From assembly GCF_900105395.1 (NCBI RefSeq), contig NZ_LT629775.1:4982001-5046000 (forward strand): a stretch of 64,000 nucleotides of DNA. Direction: 5' to 3'. The notes below the pieces were generated by a model, which saw only the letters and a program-made list of their open reading frames with translations, ran no database searches and had not been told where the DNA came from. This document shows positions 18,500 to 26,920 of this stretch, one piece after another. A program made the translations under genes and the position numbers. The stretch comes from Streptomyces sp. TLI_053 (GTDB lineage Bacteria > Actinomycetota > Actinomycetes > Streptomycetales > Streptomycetaceae). How positions within the stretch are numbered: the stretch's first letter is position 1; each line of letters opens with the position of its first letter.

Positions 18500-18635
18500 G
18501 GAAGACCACTCTCCCGGCGTCGTCACCTGGTGGGTATCCAATCCTCCGGAGCGTCAGCCGGGCGGTCCGTCAGGTCCGATTTGTCCCGACTCGGCATGGT
18601 CCGGACCACAGCCCGCTGGGGTGCGGTCCCGGGGG

Positions 18636-19793
18636 TCACACCTCACCCGGCGGGCGGGGCGGGCTGACCGTGGTGCGCGGGCTCCGTCGTTGCGAGGAGG
18701 CGCGGACGATGAGCTCGGTCGGCATCAGGGTGCCGGGCGGCGGACCGGTGCCGGCGGTGCGGAAGCGGGGCGGGAAGAGCCGGGCGATGTCCACGCCGGT
18801 GCCGGAGTCCACGCCCTCGATGGCGTCGATCAGGAGGTTCACCACGGTGGTGCCGATCCGGCGGGGCTTGAGCGACAGGGTGGTGATGGGCGGCTCGGTG
18901 GTCGCGTAGACGTCGCTCTCGCTGCAGCAGACCAGCAGCAGGTCGTCCGGCACCCGCAGGCCGTAGCGGCGGGCGGCGGCGAGCAGGTCGGTGCCGTTGG
19001 GGTCGAACAGGCCGTAGACGGCGTCCGGCCGGTCCGGTCGGGCGAGCAGCCGGTCGGCGGCGACGGCGCCGGCGGCCGGGTCGTGCGCGGGGTAGGTCTC
19101 GTAGACCGGTTCCTGGCCGACCTTGGCGCACCAGCCGAGGTAGGCCTCGGTGGAGAGCCGGGTGTAGGTGTCGGTGCTGGTGCCGGTGAGCAGGCCGATC
19201 CGGCGGGCGCCGGCCTCGGAGAGGTGGTCGAGGATGCCGAGCACGGCGGCCTCGTGGTCGTTGTCGACCCAGGCGGTGACCGGGCAGTTCCCCGGCTTGC
19301 CGTCGCTGACCACCGGGACGCCGGACCGGTACAGCTCGCTGACCAGCGGGTCCTGGTCGGGCGGGTCGATCACCACGGTGCCGTCCAGGGCGATGTTGCC
19401 CCAGACGTCGTGCCGGGACGAGGCGGGCAGCACCACCAGGGCGTAGCCGCGGCCCAGGGCGGCACTGGTGGCGGCCCGGGCCATCTCGGCGAAGTAGGCG
19501 AACTCGGTGAAGGTGAACGGCTCTTCGCCGTAGGTGGTGACGGTCAGCCCGATCAGGCCGGACCGTCCGGTGCGCAGGGTGCGGGCCGCCGCCGAGGGGC
19601 GGTATCCGAGGCGCTCGGCGACTTCGCGCACCCGGCTTCTGGTCTCGTCGGGCAGGCGGCCCTTCCCGTTCAGCGCGTCGGAGACGGTGGTGATCGACAC
19701 TCCGGCGGCTGCTGCCACATCCCGGATGCCGGCCCGCTCCAGACGCCGTGAGGTGGTGGGCCGCCGACCGCTCTGGTTGGCTGCTGCTGTCAT
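18636..19793 (-). CDS. LacI-family transcriptional regulator
   Basis: 385 residues. The LacI DNA-binding domain is at about 22-70 (IRDVAAAAGVSITTVSDALNGKGRLP then RVREVAERLGYRPS, with the hinge helix following). A periplasmic-binding-protein-type effector domain follows, as in sugar-responsive repressors (TTVVNLLIDAIEG near the end). The ligand is unknown; no transport or sugar gene adjoins. The start is ATG 19793, with a weak ribosome site. A 14-bp palindrome at 19916-19929, in its divergent upstream region, is a candidate operator. Confidence 0.87.
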   Translation of the reverse strand: MTAAANQSGRRPTTSRRLERAGIRDVAAAAGVSITTVSDALNGKGRLPDETRSRVREVAERLGYRPSAAARTLRTGRSGLIGLTVTTYGEEPFTFTEFAYFAEMARAATSAALGRGYALVVLPASSRHDVWGNIALDGTVVIDPPDQDPLVSELYRSGVPVVSDGKPGNCPVTAWVDNDHEAAVLGILDHLSEAGARRIGLLTGTSTDTYTRLSTEAYLGWCAKVGQEPVYETYPAHDPAAGAVAADRLLARPDRPDAVYGLFDPNGTDLLAAARRYGLRVPDDLLLVCCSESDVYATTEPPITTLSLKPRRIGTTVVNLLIDAIEGVDSGTGVDIARLFPPRFRTAGTGPPPGTLMPTELIVRASSQRRSPRTTVSPPRPPGEV

Positions 19794-19915
19794 GGCGGAC
19801 CGATCGTATGGCTCCTGACAAGGGTCTGTGACCGGCGCATTGGGAGCCTGTGGAGATACGTTTCTCCGTGAGTGAGCCCGTGTGCGCCCCTTCGATCCCC
19901 GTACGAAACCAGCTG

Positions 19916-19929
19916 GTTTACCTCTGACA
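19916..19929. promoter_or_regulatory. Candidate LacI-type operator AAACCAGCTGGTTT
   Basis: A perfect 14-bp palindrome in the 333-bp region between the divergent LacI gene and the aminotransferase gene. LacI proteins bind symmetric sites of this size and often autoregulate. A further short hairpin, CTCACCC-CTAC-GGGTGAG, lies at 19986-20003. Nothing else in the gap is recognised. Confidence 0.45.
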
Positions 19930-20126
19930 TGTGCCAAAGGAACCCAGCAGAATGGCTGATCCGCGTCTGTAACCCGACCGGGCATCTCACCCCTACGGGT
20001 GAGTGCGATCGGTATCGTTCAGGGCACCCGACCGGGGTGGAACCGCACGCGTTCGGACTGCCCGGGCACGGCGGCGACCCCGGCCGTGGCGGGCGAACGC
20101 AGCGGAAAGACAGAAGGAGACCGACC

Positions 20127-21197
20127 GTGACCGCAGCACAGGGCCCCCGCCTCAGGCCGAGCCTGGACGGCATTCCCACCTACAAGCCCGGCAAGCCGGC
20201 AGGCCCCGACGCCTACAAGCTGTCGTCCAACGAGAACCCGTACGAGCCGCTCCCGGGCGTGCTGGAGGCGGCGGTCGCCGCGGCCGGCAAGCTCAACCGC
20301 TACCCGGACATGGCCGTCACCGGGCTGACCGCCGAACTGGCGAAGCACTTCGACGTGCCGGTCGAGCACATCGCCACCGGCACCGGCTCGGTCGGCGTGG
20401 CCCAGTCGCTGATCCTCGCCACGGCGGGCCCCGGCGACGAGGTGATGTTCGCCTGGCGCTCCTTCGAGGCCTACCCGATCATCACCCAGGTCGCCGGCGC
20501 GACCCCGGTCCCGGTGCCGCTGACCGCGGGCGGCGACCACGACCTGGACGCGATGCTGGCCGCGATCACCGGGCGGACCAGGCTGATCTTCGTCTGCAAC
20601 CCCAACAACCCCACCGGCAACGTGATCCACCGCGCCGAGCTGGAGCGCTTCCTGGACGCCGTCCCGGCCGAGGTGCTGGTCGTCGTCGACGAGGCGTACA
20701 TCGAGTTCATCCGCGACCCCGAGGTGCCCAACGGCCTCGACCTCTACCGGAACCGCCCGAACGTCTGCGTGCTGCGTACCTTCTCCAAGGCCTACGGCCT
20801 GGCCGGTCTGCGGGTCGGCTTCGCGGTCGCGCACGAGCCGGTCGCGAACGCGCTGCGCAAGACCGCGGTGCCGTTCGGCGTCGTCCAGATCGCCCAGGAC
20901 GCGGCCGTCGCCTCGCTGAGGGCCGAGGACGCGCTGATGGTCCGGGTGGACGCGCTGGTCGAGGAGCGGACCCGGGTGGTGGCCGGGCTGCGGGCCCAGG
21001 GCTGGGAGATCCCGGACTCGCAGGCCAACTTCGTCTGGCTGGAGCTGGGCGAGCGTTCGCAGGACTTCGCGGCCGCGTGCGCGGCCGCCGGTGTGATCGT
21101 CCGGCCGTTCCCGGAGGGCGTGCGGATCTCGATCGGCGAGGTCGAGGGCAACTCGATCTTCCTCTCGGTGGCGGAGGCGTTCCGCAAGGAGCTGTAG
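20127..21197 (+). CDS. hisC: Histidinol-phosphate / aromatic aminotransferase (PLP fold type I)
   Basis: 356 residues of a class I/II aminotransferase. It has KLSSNENPYEP at the N-terminus, FVCNPNNPTGN, VVVDEAYIEF, the PLP-lysine motif RTFSKAYGLAGLRVGF and the C-terminal VRPFPEGVRISIG. These are HisC-family motifs; isolated copies outside a his operon often act as aromatic (phenylalanine) aminotransferases, so the exact substrate is open. GTG 20127 has GAAGGAGA upstream. Monocistronic, followed by a strong hairpin at 21218-21269. Confidence 0.88.
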   Translation: MTAAQGPRLRPSLDGIPTYKPGKPAGPDAYKLSSNENPYEPLPGVLEAAVAAAGKLNRYPDMAVTGLTAELAKHFDVPVEHIATGTGSVGVAQSLILATAGPGDEVMFAWRSFEAYPIITQVAGATPVPVPLTAGGDHDLDAMLAAITGRTRLIFVCNPNNPTGNVIHRAELERFLDAVPAEVLVVVDEAYIEFIRDPEVPNGLDLYRNRPNVCVLRTFSKAYGLAGLRVGFAVAHEPVANALRKTAVPFGVVQIAQDAAVASLRAEDALMVRVDALVEERTRVVAGLRAQGWEIPDSQANFVWLELGERSQDFAAACAAAGVIVRPFPEGVRISIGEVEGNSIFLSVAEAFRKEL

Positions 21198-21217
21198 CCC
21201 CCGCGCGCAGTCCGGCC

Positions 21218-21269
21218 CCGCGGCGGAGCGGGGCGGCCCGGTCCGTACCGGCCGCCCGCTCCGCCGCGG
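21218..21269 (+). terminator. Hairpin terminator after the aminotransferase gene
   Basis: Arms 21218-21238 and 21250-21269 pair over about 20 bp with one bulged G and an 11-nt loop, 20 bases after the stop. Downstream to 21345 lie three imperfect repeats of about 22 bp (TTCCGGGGCCCTCCCGGGTCC type), themselves self-complementary. Confidence 0.7.
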
Positions 21270-21399
21270 CGCGTTCCGGGGCCCTCGGAGCCCTTCCGGG
21301 GCCCTCCCGGGTCCTTTCCGGGGCCCTCCCGGGTCCCTTGCGGGGGCCGGCGGCGGCACCGCGACGGGCTCCGGACGATCAGGAGTGCCTGGGGTTTTC

Positions 21400-21417
21400 T
21401 GGGAGACGGCTGGGAGA
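21400..21417 (+). promoter_or_regulatory. Direct repeat TGGGAGA with 11-bp period upstream of the MacAB-type operon
   Basis: TGGGAGA at 21400-21406 and 21411-21417 are each followed by a CGG-rich tail, giving two 11-bp head-to-tail half-sites about 140 bp before the adaptor gene. OmpR/PhoB-family regulators bind such direct repeats, and one is encoded at 26092-26880 behind the exporter genes. The link is inferred. Confidence 0.45.
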
Positions 21418-21555
21418 ACGGTCAACGGATCGTCGGGAACCGGCCAAGCCGGCCCCGGTGGCGGGCGGAGCGCGGCAAATGCCCGGTTCGGCCGGTCAGC
21501 CTTCTCCCAGTCGGTGCCCAGGACGGTGCAAGAGCGCCCCGGGAAGCTGTCCGCC

Positions 21556-23049
21556 ATGAAGGTGTTCCCGCGACGGCGAGGTGCCGTCCTCGTCAACTCC
21601 GCGCTCGGCGTGGCCCTGCTCGGCGCCGCCGCCCTGGCGTACACCGTGCTGGACGACGGCTCCGGCACCACGGCCGCCAAGGCCCCCGTCCGGACGGCGA
21701 CCGTGACCAAGGGCACGGTCCTGGCCACGGTGTCCGGAACCGGCACCCTGGCCTCGCCCACCGACGCCGCCCAGGACTTCACCACCGGTGGGCGGCTGAC
21801 CGCGGTCAAGGTCGCCGTCGGCGACCAGGTGACCAAGGGGCAGGTGCTCGCCACCGTCGACACCACGGCCGCCCAGCAGCAGGTGGACGCCGCGCAGGCG
21901 GCGCTCAACACCGCCTCGGTCAATCTGACCAAGGCCAGGGCGGGCGTCACCACGACGACCGTCCAGCAGCTGCCGGCCAAGGCCAACGGCTCGTCGGGCA
22001 CTTCCGGCGGGAACGGCACGTCCGGCGGGAACGGCACGGGCGCCACAGGCGGTTCGGGCAGCCGGGGGGCGGGCGGGAGCAGCGCGTCCGCCCCCTCGGC
22101 CGACCCGTCCGGGCAGACCGCCCCGTCCGCGCAGGCCACCGTCCCGGCGGCGCCGGCCGCCGTCCCCGAGCCGCAGACCACCACCATCTCCACCACCAAG
22201 GTGGACGAGGCGGCGGTCGCCCAGGCCGAGCAGCAGCTCGCCACCGCGCAGACCAACCTCTCCAACGCCCAGACGGCGCTGGCCGGCACCACCCTCACCG
22301 CCTCGGTGGACGGCACGGTCGCCTCGGTGGCGGGCAAGGCGGGCGACACGGTCGGCGCGACCGGCGGCGCCTCCTCCAGCGGCGGCACCAAGTCGACCGG
22401 GAGCTCCGCCACCGCTCCCAGCGGCTTCATCGTGCTGACCAATCCGACCGGCATGCAGGTCACCGCGAACTTCTCCGAGCTGGACTCGCTCAAGCTCAAG
22501 AAGGGCGAGGCGGCCACCGTCACCCTGAACGCGCAGTCCGACAGCAGGTTCAACGCCTCGGTGCTGTCGGTCAGCCCGCTGCCGGTGAGCGGTTCCGGCG
22601 GCGGTGCGGCCGCCGTGCAGTACTCGGCGACGCTCCAGATCTCGGGCGACACCAGCAAGCTGCGGACCGGCCTCAGCGCGACCGTCTCGGTGGTCACCGG
22701 CGAGGCGGACAACGCGCTCTCGCTGCCCACCTCGGCGCTGTCCGGCACCGGCTCGAGCCGTACCGCGACCCTGGTCCACCAGGACGGCAGCACCGACCGG
22801 GTGACCGTCGAGGTCGGCGTCGAGGGCGACACCACGGTCCAGGTGCTGACCGGGCTGAACGAGGGCGACAAGGTCGAACTGGCCTCCACCAGCGGGTCCA
22901 ACGGCTTCCCCAACGGCTCCTTCCCGGGCGCCAACGGCGGCCAGGGCGGCCGCAACGGCGGCGGCGCGGGCGTCGGCGCGGGGGTGGCCGGGGTCGGCGG
23001 TGGAGGAGCCGCGGGCGGCGCGGGCGCCGGCCGGGGCGGTGGCCGCTGA
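21556..23049 (+). CDS. MacA/HlyD-like adaptor subunit of an ABC exporter
   Basis: 497 residues. One N-terminal membrane anchor (about 10-32), then a biotinyl-lipoyl half (TVSGTGTLASP...GGRLTAVKVAVGDQVTKGQVLATVD) and an Ala/Gln-rich coiled-coil hairpin interrupted by a Ser/Gly-rich insert (about 145-205). The second lipoyl half and beta-barrel follow, with a C-terminal Gly-rich tail after about 450. Adaptors of this kind work with MacB-type ATPase/permeases to export peptides or drugs. Its TGA overlaps the next ATG by one base (TGATG). Confidence 0.85.
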   Translation: MKVFPRRRGAVLVNSALGVALLGAAALAYTVLDDGSGTTAAKAPVRTATVTKGTVLATVSGTGTLASPTDAAQDFTTGGRLTAVKVAVGDQVTKGQVLATVDTTAAQQQVDAAQAALNTASVNLTKARAGVTTTTVQQLPAKANGSSGTSGGNGTSGGNGTGATGGSGSRGAGGSSASAPSADPSGQTAPSAQATVPAAPAAVPEPQTTTISTTKVDEAAVAQAEQQLATAQTNLSNAQTALAGTTLTASVDGTVASVAGKAGDTVGATGGASSSGGTKSTGSSATAPSGFIVLTNPTGMQVTANFSELDSLKLKKGEAATVTLNAQSDSRFNASVLSVSPLPVSGSGGGAAAVQYSATLQISGDTSKLRTGLSATVSVVTGEADNALSLPTSALSGTGSSRTATLVHQDGSTDRVTVEVGVEGDTTVQVLTGLNEGDKVELASTSGSNGFPNGSFPGANGGQGGRNGGGAGVGAGVAGVGGGGAAGGAGAGRGGGR

Positions 23050-23924
23050 TGGCCCGCCGACTCCTTCCCGCCCGTCCGGGCACCGGCCACCACCGTCCGG
23101 GCACCGATCCCGCCCGTACGGGCAGCGGTCCGGTCCGTCCGGCCGGCCCGGGGACGGCGCCGCCCGTGATCCGGATCCGCCGCCTCACCAAGTCCTACGG
23201 CCACGGCGACGCCACCGTGCACGCGCTGCGCGGCCCGGACGACCCCGCCACCGGCGCCCCGCTGGGCGTGGACCTGGACATCGAGCAGGGCGACTACGTC
23301 GCCGTGATGGGCAGTTCCGGATCCGGCAAGTCCACGCTGATGAACATCCTCGGCTGCCTCGACGTCCCGACCGCCGGCCGCTACCTGCTGGACGGCATCG
23401 ACGTCGGCCACCTGGACGAGCGGCAGCTCGCCCTGGTGCGCAACCGCAAGATCGGCTTCGTCTTCCAGTCCTTCAACCTGGTCCCGCGCACGACCGCGCT
23501 CGCCCAGGTGGAGCTGCCGCTCGCCTACGCGGGCGTGCGGGCCGCCGAACGCCGCCGGCGGGCGCTCGCCGCGCTCTCCCTGGTCGGCCTGGCCGAGCGG
23601 TCCGGGCACCGGCCCAACGAGCTCTCCGGCGGTCAGCAGCAGCGCGTCGCGGTGGCCCGGGCCCTGGTCACCGCACCCGCGATGCTGCTCGCCGACGAGC
23701 CCACCGGCAATCTGGACAGCCGCTCCACCGAGGAGGTGCTCGGGCTGATCGACGGCCTCAACGCCACCGGCCGCACGGTCGTGCTGATCACCCACGAGGA
23801 CGAGGTCGCCCGGCACGCCAAGCGGGTGCTGCGACTGGTGGACGGCATGATCGTCTCGGACGTCCGGCAGGCCCCGGTGGACGGGCCCCCGCCCGCATCG
23901 CACCGGGCGGGGGTGCCCGCGTGA
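23049..23924 (+). CDS. MacB-type ABC transporter ATP-binding subunit
   Basis: The complete nucleotide-binding domain follows a Pro/Gly/Arg-rich 38-residue leader. Walker A GSSGSGKST begins near residue 88, the Q-loop is in VFQSFNLVPRTT, the signature LSGGQQQRVAVARAL is near 191, Walker B is MLLADEPTGNLD, and the switch His is in ITHEDEVA. It is LolD/MacB class. The start could instead be GTG 23166, just before IRIRRLTKSYG. It energises the permease encoded directly downstream. Confidence 0.9.
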   Translation: MARRLLPARPGTGHHRPGTDPARTGSGPVRPAGPGTAPPVIRIRRLTKSYGHGDATVHALRGPDDPATGAPLGVDLDIEQGDYVAVMGSSGSGKSTLMNILGCLDVPTAGRYLLDGIDVGHLDERQLALVRNRKIGFVFQSFNLVPRTTALAQVELPLAYAGVRAAERRRRALAALSLVGLAERSGHRPNELSGGQQQRVAVARALVTAPAMLLADEPTGNLDSRSTEEVLGLIDGLNATGRTVVLITHEDEVARHAKRVLRLVDGMIVSDVRQAPVDGPPPASHRAGVPA

Positions 23925-25132
23925 TCCTCTGGCAGACCCTCCGTTTCGCGGCCGGCGGCCTGGTCGCCAACAAGGTCCGCTCCGCGCTCACCATGCTGGG
24001 GGTGCTGATCGGCGTCGCCTCGGTGATCCTGCTGCTGGCGGTCGGCAACGGCTCCTCGGTCGCGGTCAAGGAGTCGATCACCTCGCTCGGCACCAACTCG
24101 CTCACCGTCACCTCCGGCTCCTCCTTCGGCGGCGCGCGCTCCGCGAGCAGCGCCAAGAAGCTGACCGTCGCCGACGCCAAGGCGCTGGCCACCGAGGCGG
24201 ACCCGCACGCCGTCCGCTCGGTGGCGCCGGTGGTGACCGCCAGTGGCACCGCGCTGAACGGGGACATCTCCTACAGCCCCGGCTCGATCGTCGGCACCTA
24301 CCCGGCGTACTTCGAGACCGCCAACCAGAAGGTCGAGCACGGCGAGTACTTCACCCAGGACGACGTGCTGGCCTCCCGCAAGGTGGCGGTGCTCGGGGCG
24401 ACCACCGCCAAGCAGCTGTTCGCCACCGCCGACCCGGTGGGGAAGCCGATCGTCGTCGGCGGCACCCCGTTCACCGTGGTCGGCGTGCTCAAGGCCAAGG
24501 GCGGCGGCGGCTTCACCGACCCGGACGACGTGCTGATCGCGCCGCTGCCGACCGTGCAGAACGCCTTCACCGGCTTCGGCTCGGTCAACCAGATCATGGT
24601 GCAGGCGGCCTCCGCCGACAGCACGGCGCAGGCCCAGTCCGAGATCACCCGGATCCTGCTCGGCACCCACGCGATCGCCGACCCGAGCAGGGCGGACTTC
24701 CGGATCAGCAGCCAGACCTCGCTGCTCAGCGCCCGGGAGTCGACCACGAAGACCTTCACGGTGCTGCTCGGCGCCGTGGCCGCGATCTCGCTGCTGGTCG
24801 GCGGGATCGGCATCACCAACATCATGCTGGTCACCGTCACCGAGCGGACCAGGGAGATCGGCATCCGCAAGGCCCTCGGCGCCCCCCGCGGCGTCATCCT
24901 CGGGCAGTTCCTCACCGAGGCCACCCTGCTGTCGGTGGTGGGCGCCGGACTCGGCGTGCTGGCCGGGATCGCCGGCTCGCACTTCCGGATCGTCGGCATC
25001 GAACCGGTGGTGATCCCCGAGTCGGTGCTCGGCGCCTTCGGGATCGCCGTCGCCATCGGCCTGTTCTTCGGCAGCTACCCCGCCAACCGGGCCGCCTCGC
25101 TGCGCCCGATCGACGCCCTCCGGCACGAGTGA
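23921..25132 (+). CDS. MacB-type ABC transporter permease (FtsX-like)
   Basis: 403 residues: an N-terminal membrane helix in KVRSALTMLGVLIGVASVILLLAVGNG, a large extracytoplasmic MacB core domain (about 45-275), then three C-terminal helices. The FtsX motif TVTERTREIGIRKALGAPRGVILGQFLTEA lies after the second helix. The GTG at 23921 overlaps the ATPase stop (GTGA). Four-helix MacB permeases drive mechanotransmission-type export. It is third in the operon. Confidence 0.9.
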   Translation: MILWQTLRFAAGGLVANKVRSALTMLGVLIGVASVILLLAVGNGSSVAVKESITSLGTNSLTVTSGSSFGGARSASSAKKLTVADAKALATEADPHAVRSVAPVVTASGTALNGDISYSPGSIVGTYPAYFETANQKVEHGEYFTQDDVLASRKVAVLGATTAKQLFATADPVGKPIVVGGTPFTVVGVLKAKGGGGFTDPDDVLIAPLPTVQNAFTGFGSVNQIMVQAASADSTAQAQSEITRILLGTHAIADPSRADFRISSQTSLLSARESTTKTFTVLLGAVAAISLLVGGIGITNIMLVTVTERTREIGIRKALGAPRGVILGQFLTEATLLSVVGAGLGVLAGIAGSHFRIVGIEPVVIPESVLGAFGIAVAIGLFFGSYPANRAASLRPIDALRHE

Positions 25133-25148
25133 CCAAGGACCGCGGACC

Positions 25149-25802
25149 ATGAGCAACGAGATCGAGCCGTCCACCCCCGCCGAGCAGGTCGTCCTGCTCT
25201 CGACCGCGCCGGACGGCAGGGACGTCACCGCCGAGCTGGCCGCCCCGCCGCGGCGCCGGCTGCCCTGGGTGCCGCTGGTGCTGTCCGCCGCGGTGATCGC
25301 CACGGCGGCCTTCGCCGGCGGCGTCTGGTACCAGCGCGACCGGGCCCCGGAGCGGACGTCCGGCCGGACGGTCGCCGCGGGCGGCGGCGCACAGCAGCCG
25401 CGGCCGGGGGCGACCGGTGCCGGCCAGAACGGCAACCGCCGCAACGGGCAGGGCAGCCAGGGCGGGCAGGGCGGGGGCCAGGGCGCCGGCGGCGGCCAGG
25501 GCGGTTTCACCCGGGGCACGGTCAAGGCCGTGGACGGCACGACCGTCTACCTGACCGACGCCAACGGCAACACCGTCAAGGTCACCACCGGGGACTCCAC
25601 CAAGGTGCAGCTCAACAAGGAGGGGAAGGTCGGCGACCTCCAGCCCGGCCAGAGCGTCACCGTGGTGGGCACCCCGAGCGACGGGGGCTACGCGGCGACC
25701 CAGCTGGTCGAGGGCGGCGCCGCCGGTGGCTTCGGGGGAGGCGCGGGCGGCTTCGGCGGCGGCCCCGGCGGCGGCGCCACCCGGAACCCGTCCGGCGGCT
25801 GA
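25149..25802 (+). CDS. Membrane-anchored DUF5666-like protein of the exporter operon
   Basis: 217 residues with an N-terminal cytoplasmic tail, one membrane helix (about residues 38-58, VPLVLSAAVIATAAFAGGVWY) and a Gly/Gln/Asn-rich linker. A small beta domain follows (about 118-180: GTVKAVDGTTVYLTDANGNTVKVTTGD, then LQPGQSVTVVGT), resembling DUF5666, and a Gly-rich end. It lies 16 bp behind the permease, so it is likely an accessory extracytoplasmic component of the exporter. Exact function unknown. Confidence 0.7.
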   Translation: MSNEIEPSTPAEQVVLLSTAPDGRDVTAELAAPPRRRLPWVPLVLSAAVIATAAFAGGVWYQRDRAPERTSGRTVAAGGGAQQPRPGATGAGQNGNRRNGQGSQGGQGGGQGAGGGQGGFTRGTVKAVDGTTVYLTDANGNTVKVTTGDSTKVQLNKEGKVGDLQPGQSVTVVGTPSDGGYAATQLVEGGAAGGFGGGAGGFGGGPGGGATRNPSGG

Positions 25803-25819
25803 CCGGCCGCCGGACGCCC

Positions 25820-25859
25820 GCGCGGCCCGGCCCGACCTCCTCCGGGGGCCGGGCCGCGC
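25820..25859 (+). terminator. Hairpin terminator after the exporter operon
   Basis: Perfect 14-bp arms 25820-25833 and 25846-25859 with a 12-nt loop, 18 bases after the stop. Downstream to 25920 are repeated GCCGCGTC units. Confidence 0.7.
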
Positions 25860-26091
25860 ATCCCCCGCGTCCCCCGGATCCTGCCGCGTCCCGCCGCGTC
25901 GCGCCGCGTCCCGTTGCGGGCCCGTGCCGGAACGACGTCGGGGCGGTACCCGCACCATCGGGGCCCCACCTGGGGTCCGTCCGTCCAAAACCGCCCGATA
26001 AGGTGTTAATCCAACATTCATCGATGGCCCTTGGCCTCCCCGAGTTAGCCTCGAGCTGAACGCCATCGTCCGACCGGGAGGCGGAACCCCC

Positions 26092-26880
26092 GTGCAAGGC
26101 ACTGTGTCGACAGGAACTTCGGCGGTGAACAACGGCGGCCAGGGGGAGGCCTACCTGCTCGTCGTCGACGACGAACCGAACATCCGCGAGCTGCTGTCCG
26201 CCTCGCTCCGCTTCTCCGGCTTCCGGGTGGCCTCCGCCGCGAGCGGCGCCGAGGCGCTGGAACTGATCGCCGTCGACCGCCCCGACCTGGTCGTCCTGGA
26301 CGTGATGCTCCCCGACCTCGACGGCTTCACCGTCGTCGAGCGGCTCCGGGAGCAGACCAGCCGCGGCCTCATCGCCGGCCCCGGCCACGGCCACCCCGGC
26401 GACCACCTGCCGGTGCTCTTCCTCACCGCCAAGGACGGCGTCGGGGACAAGGTCCAGGGCCTCGCCGCGGGCGCCGACGACTACGTCACCAAGCCGTTCA
26501 GCCTCGAGGAGCTGATCGCCCGGATCCGCGCCATCCTGCGCCGCTCCGGCGGACCGGCCGAGGATGGCCGGCTGATCGTCGCCGACCTCGTGCTCGACCC
26601 GGTCGCCCACGAGGTCACCCGCGGCGGCGTGGTGGTCGCGCTCTCCCCGACCGAGTTCAAGCTGCTGCACTACCTGATGGCCAACGTCGGCCGGGTGGTC
26701 TCCAAGGCACAGATCCTCGACCACGTCTGGGCCTACGACTTCGGCGGCGACCTCTCCATCGTCGAGTCCTACATCTCCTACCTGCGCCGCAAGCTCGACT
26801 CCGGGCCCAGCCACGGGCCCAAGCTGATCCACACCGTGCGCGGCATCGGCTACGCCCTGCGCCGCCCCCCGCAGAGCTGA
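26092..26880 (+). CDS. OmpR/PhoB-family response regulator
   Basis: 262 residues. The receiver domain has acidic residues in VVDDEPN, phospho-acceptor Asp about residue 70 (LVVLDVMLPDLDG) and Lys about 133 (YVTKPFS). A small insertion (GLIAGPGHGHPGD) lies between helix 4 and strand 4. The winged-helix effector (about 160-258) includes LSPTEFKLLHYLM and the recognition region SIVESYISYLRRKL. GTG 26092 has GGGAGGCGG upstream. The kinase gene follows 40 bp later, forming a two-component system. Confidence 0.92.
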   Translation: MQGTVSTGTSAVNNGGQGEAYLLVVDDEPNIRELLSASLRFSGFRVASAASGAEALELIAVDRPDLVVLDVMLPDLDGFTVVERLREQTSRGLIAGPGHGHPGDHLPVLFLTAKDGVGDKVQGLAAGADDYVTKPFSLEELIARIRAILRRSGGPAEDGRLIVADLVLDPVAHEVTRGGVVVALSPTEFKLLHYLMANVGRVVSKAQILDHVWAYDFGGDLSIVESYISYLRRKLDSGPSHGPKLIHTVRGIGYALRRPPQS

Positions 26881-26920
26881 CCCCGCCCCCACCGAGCCGA
26901 CCCCGGACCCCGCCGCCCCG

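Noticed and set aside
20019..23903. Very long minus-strand open frame of about 1,294 codons
   Set aside because: It spans hisC, the adaptor and the ATPase antisense; repetitive Gly/Arg/Asp composition and no domain. A high-GC artefact.
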